Below, piece after piece: positions 49,601 to 61,600 of a stretch of 64,000 bases of DNA. Location of the stretch: positions 3,348,001-3,412,000 of the forward strand of contig NC_066382.1 in the NCBI RefSeq assembly GCF_013377495.2, read 5' to 3'. The notes beneath the pieces were generated by a model. The model saw only the letters and a list, made by a program, of their open reading frames with translations. It was not told the DNA's origin and did not search any database. Position 1 is the first letter of the stretch. Each line of letters starts with the position of its first letter. The translations under genes were made by a program, and so were the position numbers. The stretch is from Cygnus atratus (Eukaryota; Chordata; Aves; Anseriformes; Anatidae).

Positions 49601-52600
49601 TTTATTTCCCATACTAATTACGCAGTTTCCTGTCTCTCTCATTAGCTCTCAGCCGCCTCTGATTGCGAGCTCAGGGGTGAGCCAGTGGGGTCGGATCCCA
49701 CCCCTGGCAGCAGACCACAATAGCTGGGCTGGGTCCTTCCCGCTGTGATGCTCCGTACCCCAATGGCTGGAGAGGAGAGAAGTGGCTGGGTGCGTTCCCC
49801 TGACTAAAAAAAAAAAAAAAAAAAAGCACGGAAAAAATAAGGCAGCTGCAAACTCGCACCAAGCTAAGAAATAACTGCACCGAGCAGACAGGGCAGGTTC
49901 TAGTCCAGAGATGACTGCGAGAGGGGAAATAAACTTGAAGAGGGGGAAATAACTTGAAGGGGGGAAGAAATAAAAGAAAGAAATGCTCCGTCCCTTTTGT
50001 CATTTGCACGGCCTCTGCGCACAGCGTGGTAGAAGGACGCATAAACTCACTGCAGTTTGCTAAACAAAACGAGGGTTGTTTAAATTAAACAGAAGCCACC
50101 AAAAAAAGAGAGGTCCAGATACAAGTGCCTGGAGGAACCTCTGCAGAGCTATTTCCCTCCGAGGCCCCAGCTGGATGGAAAGAGCTCAGGCCACAACCTC
50201 CTCCTCTCGTCTTGGGGACTTGCTGGGTCAGTGCTGCTTTTTGCCTTCAGTCCCCCCCACCAGCCCTACCTGCTCATCGCCTGCACAAAGGCCACCAGCA
50301 GAGCTGCAGCTCTCCTTTGGCAAGAGCCTTGCTCCCACAGGACATCTGAGCACTTCCAAGGTGATGTGCACAGCCCTGGGAACACCGCACCGTGCGGTCC
50401 TGCTCCCTTATGGGGGCCTGCACGGGAACCCCCTTGGGGACGGAAATCAGCTCTCCCCCAACGGCAGCTATGCGAAGCTCCCCTGAAGTTGGGAGTGAGA
50501 TGATTCATTCCTACTGGGACTGAAGATGCTCTCCTCAAAAATTTCAGCACGTTACCTTCCCTCCTCTGGCACCGATGGCCCCAAAAGCACATGCCACAAC
50601 CGGCACCATGGAGAGGCCCCCTCCAAGCTGTGCCTCCCCCTGTACGTACACTCATGGAGCATGCAGGAAGCTCCCCAAGCCCCTTCCTCCCACCTTCATC
50701 TGCTGCCGGCTGCTTACCTGACGGAGAGGGTGAAATCTCCGGGGTTGCTCTTGCTGGGCCGAGCCAGAAAGCTGCCATGGACGCCCCTGGTCAGGAGCAG
50801 CTTCTCTGCCTCGATGCCGCTGATGTTGGGATGAAACCACCTGCAAAGCGACAACGTGACATGAGATATGTGAGTGTCTGCCTGTGGGGCAGATGCCATC
50901 CTCCTGCCCGCGGGGCTGGCACCGTCCCTCCACCCACCAGATCCCAGTGGCAGCTGCCCCCCAGAAGAGCCCCCCACTCATGTGTCAGAGTGCAGAAATC
51001 CTCAGATATCTGCTAGGAGAGACCTCTTTGCTCTGCCCTCCTCTTCCTCAGAGCGGGAGCCCCGCAAGCTTTCTGCAGGGCCCCACAATAGGAAGCCACC
51101 AGATGGTTTTGATTTTTTGGGTCCAGATCTGATCCCAGCTGGCCGCGTCCCACCCAGGCTCGAATCAATTTGCTGGCAGATGGACTGACCCCAAGAAAAG
51201 TCCTGCATCTCCCCGAGGGCACTTGCATTTCTTTAAGGGCTGCTGGGTGTGTTTTACAGCAGAGGATCTGCAAAAAAAAGCTTCGCCATCAAGAGCACTG
51301 AGCCTCTCAGTCTCCCAAGCAAGGACCCAACCCTCAGCCCTTCAGTGTCCCCATTAAAATCCTCTTACAAAGAGGGGATGCCCTAGCTGGGGAGAAGAAA
51401 GGGGCTCCACTGAGACCCCATCAAGACAGAAAGCCGTGCCCTGGACCGCAACACAGGGCAGGGATGAGTCCTGACACTACAAGAGGGATTTTAATTGCTG
51501 GAGCAAACCCAGCGAGTTGGTTGCAGCATCTCATCCAAGGCAGCTTTGCCTCTTCAGCTCAAGATGAAGCAGCTGCTCCTCAACCCCTAAACAGCCGTAG
51601 TTCAGGCTGTGGCGACGCAGTCACCTTTCCCATGAGCACAGAGAAAAAATGACCCAAACTGTGCAGCCGCTGTGCCGAAAAAGCACAATTCTCTGCAAGG
51701 GACCAGTGCACAGCCCATGGAAGCAGGGTTTTTGCATGGGGCTGGAAAGCATTAGTGTACGTACGTAATGGGATGTCCTAGGAAAGGAAAGAGGCAGCTG
51801 ACCCGCAGGGAAAAGATGTTTCATTATATTGCACGCTGCTTGAATGCAATCTTTGTGTTTTCAGTGTCATCAAACCATCTACTGACCTCACTTGTGATGC
51901 TATCACCCTCGATCGAGTTCTCTTGATGGAATCACAAGAACTGGTGTTTCCCCAAGGCTTTAATGCGTGATAAATATGCATAGCGGGTTAATGATTTCCC
52001 ACGTGGCACCAGCTTTGTGGCTCGATTTTTCAGAAACCGCCGAAAATCCACTTTCTAAATGCCAGGCTCTTTTGAGTAATCTCACGAATCACACAAGGGA
52101 TGATAGCCACTCAACTCTGAAATTCTCTCCCACTTTAGCTCATGCACCGGCGGCCGTTTCTGCGTGGCACCGCTGCGATATTTCTCCTGAGCAAAGAGGA
52201 GGAGATGAGCCCCAGCTGACGCTGCTACGGCAGCAGAGCTTTCCGAGCCCTTCTGGGCAGCACCAGCTGCAAGAGAATAAGCTGCAGTCACTCATGGCTC
52301 TCTTCAGAGCACAGGATGAGATCGTACGAGTTCCTGCACAGGCGGACAGGTCTGCGGCACCACCTCTCAACCCAGCGGCTCGAAACCGCAGCGCTGAATT
52401 TTCCAAGCAAAGTGAAACGTGGCCCTCGAGAGAAGCATCTCTGGAAACAGTGAGTAAGCTAGCTTCTTGTATACAGCTGTCCCGGGGCTCGGAGCAGCTG
52501 ACACGCCGTCCCCACAACGGGTTTGTGAGTTTATCTCGATTGCTGCAGGGAAATGCGCAGCCTAGCATCTTGCCGAGCGCCTGCCTTGGGAAACACACCC

Positions 52601-55600
52601 CAAGACTGGATCTACAAACATAAGCACACTCATTAGAGTGTGTTTGTCTCCGAGATACACAGAGAAAAGGTCAAGAAATGTCACGGTCTCCTCCACAATT
52701 TGGGATTTCCTCCCTCACACCACAACCCAAACAGTTTTGATTAAAGATCCTTGAGTTCTGGAGGAAGGCGGCGCCGTTCGGAAAGGGCCACGCAAACAGA
52801 TGGCAAACAGGGATCCCGGCGCTTCCGAGCTTCGTGTTCCCGACATCACCAGTGACACCCTTTTATAAACCCACCCTGCACAGGGCCAGCACTTAACTGC
52901 TCTGCAAAACTGCTGCTGGCACGGGAACAGAGCCTCTAATGGAGCTCGGGGACACGGCAGAGTTGCCGAAGGCAATGCAGAACGGCAAAAATAACAGCGC
53001 AGCGTGGCAGGAAAAAGCCAAGACAACATCTTGGGTAAAGCCGTAGGAGGAGAGCCCTGGCAGGCATGTACCGGCAGCCGCAAGCATGCACAAGGGCTGA
53101 AAATATCTCCGTTGGTGTGACAGCAGAGTGCTGGAGGGGTGCTCGGCGCTCAAGGGTTGCCACCATGGGAACCACGCACACCTACACACACCCCGTCCCC
53201 ATCCCCATATCACTCACGGATCCCACCGAGGGCACCAGGACCTCGTGTCCGTCTCTCCAAACAGAAGGATGGGTGTTTGGGGAGGAAGAAAAGTTGTCCA
53301 CAACCTTCTTCCTTCCCCATCACGGCAGCTCGGACTAGAACTACAAAATAGACTCGTTCAGTGTCTTTTTCTCAATGAAATACTGCAGGGGAATAGCAGG
53401 GGACTCACAAACCCTCTGCGCACACCGAGGAGCGGGAGAGCACTGCCCAGCGAGAGCCTTTGGGGTCAGATTTGGGGGCCTGTCGGCTTTGATGTGCTCT
53501 TGGTGCCACCGAACAGAAACCTAAATGCTAAACGCCTTTTCTCTTAATCACTCCCACTGCTTGGACAGGAACCAAAGCATACAAGCACACACAGGCCGCT
53601 TGTTATTTAGCTTACAAGAAGCACAAACAATGAGCTGGGGAGAAAATCTCCGCAGCCCTCGCAAGCAGGAGAAGGCAGACAGGCAGCTTCCAAATCCCGA
53701 AGCAAAACGGAAAGGAGGAGGAACAAAAAACTGGGGAAAAAAAAAACCTCTGTAAACATAGGTTTGTACCTCTCCCCTGGCTCTGCAGAAGAAAGAAAAC
53801 CTAGGGAAAGGGATGGTTTCAAACTCAGGGTCATCTCTGCTTGGGAATCCCAGCTCTAAAAGCCATCACTTTCTCCCTGGAGGCTTTTCTGCCCAGATTA
53901 CATGGAAATTAGCAAAAACCACGAGGTTTGCCCCAGTGCAAATCCTCACCCCTGCTGCAGCTCCAAGCTACAGACAACTTAAATCCACCTCTCCCCCTCC
54001 CAGGATCTTCTGGCACACCTATTCCCAGCTGTCAGCCCTGCTCCTGTAAACAACAGATTAAAACCAGAGAGCAAGACCAGCTAAAACAGGATTTGAGGCT
54101 CTTTGCCTTGCAAAGGCTGTTGTGTCCTGCACTCACTGCACACCAGGAGCTCAGCAGCTCTCTGCTCTTCATCCTAGGAGGGATGTCACAAGTGCCACCA
54201 GATAGCCCGAGGTGCTCTCATCAGCACAGCTCCTTTCACTCCTGACCCGGAGCAAGCTGTGCTCGCAGCACAAAGCATCTTTACAGCTGTTTTTCATGAT
54301 TATTTTTTTTTTTTTAAACCAAAGTACATTTGTTGGTAAGCAAAACCAAGTCCCAGTGCAGCAGGGGAGAAGAAAGCACCAACCCACAAGCCCCTCAAGG
54401 AGGGAGGGCACCAAAACCTGCAGACAGCCTCCCCCCGGAAAGCCCCAGCTGCACAGAGCAAGCACTGGGCTTTCAGTCCGACCTCTTGCACTTGTATTTA
54501 TAGGCAGAGCTGCAATATTTTGGGAAGGAAAGCCAACAAAGCGGATCCAAACCAGATCCCCAGCCTAGGAGAGCAAAAGGTTTATTATTAATATCAATGT
54601 CAGCTAACGACAGGCGTTATCGTGCAGTTGGGTACAGGCAGCCGGTCGGTTGTGAGCCGTTTTGTGGAGCTGAGTCACGCCGAAAGAATTGCTTTAAATA
54701 AAAACGTGGATCTCACAACTTTTCATGCCTCCCGCTACAAGTCAATGTGCCCACTGCCTACTTCAGGCAGCGCTGCCTTCTAGCAGAGGAATGAATTTCC
54801 CTTCCATTCTCCAAGCCATCTAGAATAAAATTTGAATTAAAAATATAGATATATCAAGTGCCTGTCAGGAACCAAAGCTACATAAAAAACGTATTAAAAT
54901 AAAGATAGAAAGCAGGCTTGCACACAGCTAATGCCCAGGACTGCCTGCAGGGACATCGCCCAGGCTGCCCGGGGGCTGGGATTCAGATGGGAATTGCCAG
55001 CGCGTGGTGGGAGCTCAGACATCAGCCCGGGCTGACTAACACCAGGCCACACGGCGCGTTCGGAAGCAGAAAGCACGCTCTGATAACCACGAGCATGCTA
55101 GCAAAGCCCACATGAAAAGCCTGGCGTGAGTACGGGCGCCGCAGGGGTGCTGGTCACTGGTGGGACGTGCTCGGAGCATCCCTCCCCTGCTGGGAGCCCC
55201 CAAAGCACAGCTCCAGCTCATAACGGCTGCCCAGCACCCCAAAGTGCTCCCGTTTCAGACCGACACGAGCAAGCGTAGGCTCAGGACAGCTTCTTCAGCT
55301 GGGGTTTATCCCCAGAACAAGAGGGCAAGCCCTCGATGGGTGACCGCCCCCACCCAGGCATTATTTATTGTAAATAAACACCAACTGATGCGACGGCACC
55401 GAGGTGAGGGGCACAGCAGTCCCTGGGGTGGGAGCAGGGCTCCAGCAGAGGCTGTGGAGAAGGAAACCTTCCTGCACATTAAAATTCCCCCATAATTTCT
55501 CTTTCATTATTGACGAGCTCCATGCAGCGTTACTCATTTCCTCCCGACCACATACATCATGCTTTTTCTGCTGCGAGCGCATCCTGGTGCCTCTGCCTCA

Positions 55601-58600
55601 GGATAAAGTGGAACAGATAGTTAACAATGCTGTCAGACCCTCAGAAATGTATAAAATTAGGCATTTTCAAAAGCCTTGCCGGGAACCCCTGTATTCTAAA
55701 CGCATTCTTTGCTAGGCTTGGAGAGGATCAAAGCAAACGTGGCCCAAGAGACACCGCCTACGCACTGCGTGTGGTTAGCACCGTGTGGCTGAACACAACG
55801 GGGACCCGGCCGGCCGAGGGGCTGGCAGAGGGGGACGAGGGGACCAAAGCCCCCAGGTTGCCCCCCAGCAGTTGCTGGTGGTCCCGTCCCCCCGGGAGAA
55901 GGCAGGCTTGGAGAACCAAGCAATAACTCCTTTTTCTGAGGGAGATCTACAGAGGCTTGCCCCAGGCCCTGCTGCCTCTGGGAGCAGTGAGGCTCAGCGC
56001 AGCAGTTTGCTCTCTACGGCTTTGCAGCTCCCCAAAGAGCAGCAGAAATTCGCTTGGCTTTGAGGAGCTCACGGATTACCCGAGGTGAAGCAGGGCTGCT
56101 CCTTCACCAGCTGGACAAGGAGGCTTGTAGGGTGAGAAACAGCCAGCAGACCTCATGCTGCCACAGCAGGTTTTTGGTTTATAGAGCCCCCAGGTTGCAA
56201 GAGGAGGAGCAGGCCACCTAGAAACCACCTGGGATCCATGCAAAATGGAAAGTATTGAGGGCATCAGCAGTACTGACTTCCAGCATCAAGGCAGTGAGAT
56301 CTGAGCTTGGGACCGATGAGTAAAACCCACAGCAAAGCCAAGGCTGCACTCACATAGACGATGCTCATGGTCACCTTGCCCAAGTTTTTCTCTGGATCCA
56401 CCAGGGCTGGAAGTTTCCTCCGCCTGAGATACAGACGTCCCAATACTCGCTTGACAGACAGGGACTCATTCTGCAGCAGCTCCAGCACCACACGGTGATG
56501 CTGACGCTGGCTCCCCTGCGAGGAGTCACCGAGCAAGACGCTAAAGTATTGGCCATGGGCAAAAACCTACAGCAAGGTGACATGGCACATCCCAGATGTC
56601 TGGAAAAAAAATAAAGGAATAAAAAAAATGATGGCCCTTCCTAAAGAGATGAAAACAAGCAGCTCCACGTTAGCTGGGAGAGGTCGTACTCGTCCTGCTC
56701 CATTATGGCTCAATTTAGCGAGGCGTGCGGTACTGATGCTGCTGTTTTCCTGATGTTTCCATACTGAATTATTAGCGTTCACATCTTCATTGAAAGCTGC
56801 TCTCCACGGGCACGCCTGCATACAAAGCATCTCGCAAACCCAGCAGGGCCGCAGCAGCCTCCTTTGTTGTCTCCGGCCTGGTTCATTTCAAACCCCATCA
56901 GAAGCCTCGTTACACCGAGCGGAGCCCCAGGGGAGCGTGCTAAATAAATACACCCCGCACACAACCACTCGCTTCCACGTACAGGTAAATATTTTCGTTT
57001 TCCTAAAGCAATTAGCATTGTGACAGCTAATCACGCCACCACGCAACACCTGAAATCCCCCAAGACTTCTGGAAACAGCTTTAAAACCACCCCCAAAAAA
57101 TTCTCGTTGCATTTCCAAATCGGCGCATCCGTTTCCGAAGCAGGTGCACGAGGGTCTTGCGTTCTCTGGGGTGCAGCAGCAGCAAGCTGCTTGCTGCCTT
57201 CCCCGTGTCTTTTCCAGAGCGTTTCCTAACGGATCCCAGGCTCAGGTGAGAATAATTTCTCCCAGGGGGTATAACACTCAATTTTCACTAGAATCTAGAT
57301 GCCTAACATCCCTTTAGCTCAGTAGAGTCCAAAACCAAGTTCTCAGCACCAGCTCAAAGCAAACTGTGTATTTGTGCAGCAGGTCCAGCATGCCTCTCCA
57401 AGCAGCACGGATAACCCCAATGTTTAAAGACTTAAGGCTGGCTTTAGCGTCTTTTTTTTTTTATATATTTTTTTTTTCCCCGTTCAATTTCAAGGCATAT
57501 GGTTAGTGAGAGCGTGTGAACGGAGGGACTTCCCCAGAGAAAACAGCAGCAGAACAACGCAGACACCGTGTCGGAGAGGAGGGACTGGCAGCGGTGGGCA
57601 CGGCCAGCTTTGCACCGTGAGGATGCTAATTAGCCTAACCACCTTCATTACATGGCTCGGGTCAGAGGAGGTCTCACCCTGCTCCAAAGCAGCAGGAGAG
57701 CCAGGGAAATGACCCCAAAGCCCTGGTTCTGGGCACCGCAGCCCCGGTGAAGCTGCTGGTGCTGGTTTCAGCAGCCCTGAAGGACAAGCAGCCAGGCTGC
57801 CCTCCTCCTCCTAGCACCTTTGGGTGGCTTCTCCAGCCAGTGACCGTGTCAGGACTCAACACCGAGGCACGAGCAGCTTCTCCATTGCACTCAGCAGCCT
57901 CTGGATGGGGCTGGACCCTCCCGAGAACACCCCAGCCCCGCTGCAGGACACCCCACGGGGCAGGGCACGTCCCTGGCCTGCAGCGATGCAAACCCCAGGC
58001 GCATCCCTGCCTGCTCCGCGCTGATCTCCACGAAAAAGCAAAGCTCCTCCACGGCACGCTCAGAGGGTTTTTAACTCAACCCCACGCGTTTCGGCTGGAA
58101 ACTCAAACGGCACAGCCAGGAACGGTTTCACACGCAGCTCCTCAGAGCTTTGCCACGAACACCACCTGCAAGGCAGCGCACCAGGCACAGCGCCTTCAGG
58201 CAAAGGGACTGGGTTTAGCTGGAGAGTAGCAGCACCTTGGCACGGGACCAGCTTCATGAATTTGTCATGCAATCCACTTTCCGTCCTGGGTATCTGCACG
58301 AGGGCACCTGGGCACAGATCACAGCCGCTCCCTGGTTGTCCTGAGGCAGGAGAGTGCACGTGCAAAGCCCAGACCCAGCAGCTCTCTCCTCCAGCCCTCG
58401 CAGAGGTGTAGCAGCAGGCGGCTCCCTCCTGGCAGCGAGCTGGTGCAGACAGGTTGATTTACCGGCTCCGGAAACCCAGCTGACATTCACTGTTAATTAA
58501 TATAAATTCACATCGGTCCCATCTCCGTGACACACGCAGGAGTCTGCGCTCATCTCCCTCTGATTCAGCCCCTTTATCTACATTATTCCAGTCCCTGCTT

Positions 58601-61600
58601 GCCACTGGCACATCTTCCTCTTCTTATGCGCTGTCCCATTCTTCCTCCTTCCGATCCATCCACCCCACCTCCTAAAAGCAGCAACATGCTCACGATCTGC
58701 AACAGTCTCTTAGCAAAGGGTTTCAAGGCAATTAGGCATCTAAAGCAATGGTTTTTCCTACGAAAAAGCAGCTCGTTAGATCTGGCTGACATCAGAGCAG
58801 AGAAATCCCCCCGAGGACAAACGCCACGACAAAATCCTGCCTCGTAACTAGCAGCCTGTCAAAGGTACGCATCAGTTCCTCTGCCTGGGATGGATGCAGC
58901 TGCAAACTCAGCCTCCAGAGGACCTGGCACATAGAATCAAATCATTTAGGTTGGAAAAGACCTCTGAGATCAGCCAGCCCAGCCTTAAACATCTCTGTGG
59001 TCCGAGGCCTGCTGGTTTCTGAAGGCTGCAAGGGCTCACTCTGCTCCCCTGCTTTAATGTGAAGCAACTGACTGATGAGCTCCCCACTTCAGAAATAGAG
59101 CCACTTTTTCCATATCTCACTAACATGAACCAAAGCTCACAGCCATAATGTGCCCTCATCCAAACCAGGAGCCAGCAGCTGGCCACAAAAGCCCCGAGAT
59201 CCAGCAGCTATCTGAGGACAGCGTTACTCCAGCTGCGTGCAGGAACAACCTCCCCTTTCACTACCACTTAGCCAAGGCACAGATATTGCAGAAAGGCCTT
59301 GGAGGGTGGTGTCTGCAACCAGATCTTACAACACCAAGTCTGGAAAGAAGAACGTGGGAGAGGACCGGGGATAGCATGGCCTGAAGCCCACCCAGTGCTT
59401 CATGTTCCTATTAAACGCCACCTCCAAGCCAGACTATTAGGGCTGGAAGGACAATACACGGTTCGAGGAACCTACAAAGACTCAAAACTTGCAGGCTGAC
59501 ATAGTGACAACGTCCATGCCTGGCCTCCATCCCTGACTGCCTGCTTGGGGAGAAGCTAAGTCTGTGAGCACCAGCTGGCTCCTCTACAGGGCTGTGATCT
59601 GTGATGTGAAGAGTCAAAATGCAATCACACGGTCACCTGTCAGCTCTCAGGAGAAATCCAAGGCTATTACCCAGGTCATCGGCTCAGAAATAGCCATTTC
59701 CAGAAGAAAAGCCAGAAGAATGTAAAAAACCCGCAAATGCAGGCAGTCCCTTTCTGGTGAGTGCTTCTGTCCACAGCGCAGAGCACATCATTTTCGTCCT
59801 GTATGCTGAAGAAGCCAGGGTGAACTTTACAGACAAAAGGTCATGTTCTCATGCTTCTCGCTAGATAGTCGCTATGCCAGCCTTGCTATGGGGACAGAAA
59901 ACAAGGGGAAAAAACAGTCATATTGATATTTTTCCCTTTGCCCAAGCCAGCACTCGCCAGGCGGAGCTGAGACACCTCCACCAGCAGCCTCCTGCTGATG
60001 GCAAGCTCCTGCGGCACACGGATGCTCCTCATCCCAACCAGCCACGGACACGGACACCCGCAGCTGCCCCACTGCACCAGAGCAGGACCATGGTGGAGCA
60101 GCTAGGAGGATTTTGTGCCGTGGGTCTCTGGCACACAAACCACCCCATTTCTCATGTCCGTTCAGCCGCACACCTGGAGGATGGCTCGGAGGAGAGGCTG
60201 ATTTCGGAGCATCGCTGCCTCCAGCAGCCCAAGGCAGGCTGGACCATACCCAAAGGCAGCCAGGCTGCCTGCAGCCGCACCAGCACACGCAGGAACAAGG
60301 CGTTTGAAGGCTGTGCCTATCTCTGAGGCTTCCTCGCAGCCCATCCCACAGCGCCGATATGGAAAACCTCGTCCACCATCACGTCTTGCACCCCGCAGAT
60401 AAAGGCCTGACAGCGGCAAGGACAGGAAGCCACTGGCAAAATTAAGATCGGGAGGACAAAAATACATCTTTGCGGACGAGGATGACAGTTTGCTCCCCAG
60501 GACCGGAGCGAACAGCAAGGCACTGGAGCATGCGAGCTGGCCTTCCTCTGCCACGATACGCTGAGCTGCGACATGCTCTTGCACGGCTGCATAAAGGATG
60601 TGAGAGAGACGGCACCTGCCTGCTGTCTTCCCCTCGTCCTGCTCCAGCGAGCGGCTTTCGGCAGCATCACTGCACCTGCCCTGGCCCCGCTGGGTCATCT
60701 CCTCCCAGAAGACAAGGGCTGTGCGCCCTCGTGCACGTGGACAAGAAACGAGAGGCATTATGGCCGTGTCTGCCATCGCCTGTGGTCCAAAGTTCTGCGG
60801 ACATTTGGTCTAGCAGCTCGGGTCCTGAGCACAACAGCTCGCAAAGACTCGAGGACTCAGACATGGCTCAAGCCTTGCTGAAGGCAGGTCCCCTCTGTAG
60901 CTGCAGGGAGAGACGCCTCGAGGAGAGAGCAAGCCCCTGTTCTTCCTCAGGGTGTCAGATCAGAAGGGAAAGCCTTACCCCCCGTTGCTGTAGGGCACTA
61001 CATCGTACCCCCTGTGCTTCCCCAACGTGGCAACACAAAATTCATAACCTGGCTGGAGCAAAGCACCCGAGCATCTCGGGATGCAGCAGATGTGGCACGT
61101 TAACACCCACCTCCATGAGTATATCTGTCAGTGACGTTTCCCCTTCCTGAGCATGAAGTCAGATGTAATAGAAATTGGCTAGAAGCAAACGGGCAACTCC
61201 AAAATCAGCTGGGCTGCTCAGAAAACTAGCCACGCACACAAACACAGCCCCTCTTTGCTCCAAGGATGTGTGTCAGGCTTGCAGGACACGCATCGTTTGG
61301 GTGGAAGGGCATCATGCAAACCTTAAATTAACTCAAATTATTCGACCTGTGTAACTGAGGCTCAGGGCAGAGGCTGCAGGGTAAGCCTCCTGTCCACATC
61401 TCCTCGGAGGGTGGTCTGTGATAAAGGATAAATCTTACAGTTTGTCCCCTTGCCACCTCCTCCTTCGGATCACTTGGACCAGAAAGGATTTGGCTCTCAG
61501 CCCATGGCTGAAATTTACAGCTGGTTAAGTCCAGGTCTGAAATAGCCGGGGAGATAAAACTGCACATCTCTAGGTCACCTGCAGTGAAGAACCGACTTCA

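Larger units (their letters stand above)
42749..50717 (-). other. PTPN6 intron 2 (8 kb)
   Basis: Non-coding. It contains an A-rich tract at 47,048-47,089 and an A20 tract at 49,806-49,825. I found no recognisable exon or repeat element of size. Open frames here are chance. Confidence 0.8.

Noticed and set aside
51967..52623. 218-codon plus-strand frame in PTPN6 intron 1
   Set aside because: It starts with GTG, has no family resemblance, and a comparable frame exists on the other strand.
53150..53330. Minus-strand exon candidate ending HEVLVPSVGS before a GTGAGTG donor
   Set aside because: There is no convincing acceptor or polypyrimidine tract upstream and the peptide is unrecognised.
60162..60776. 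204-codon minus-strand frame in PTPN6 intron 1
   Set aside because: No recognisable motif, no supporting splice context, and an overlapping plus-strand frame of similar length. It fits a chance frame in GC-rich DNA.
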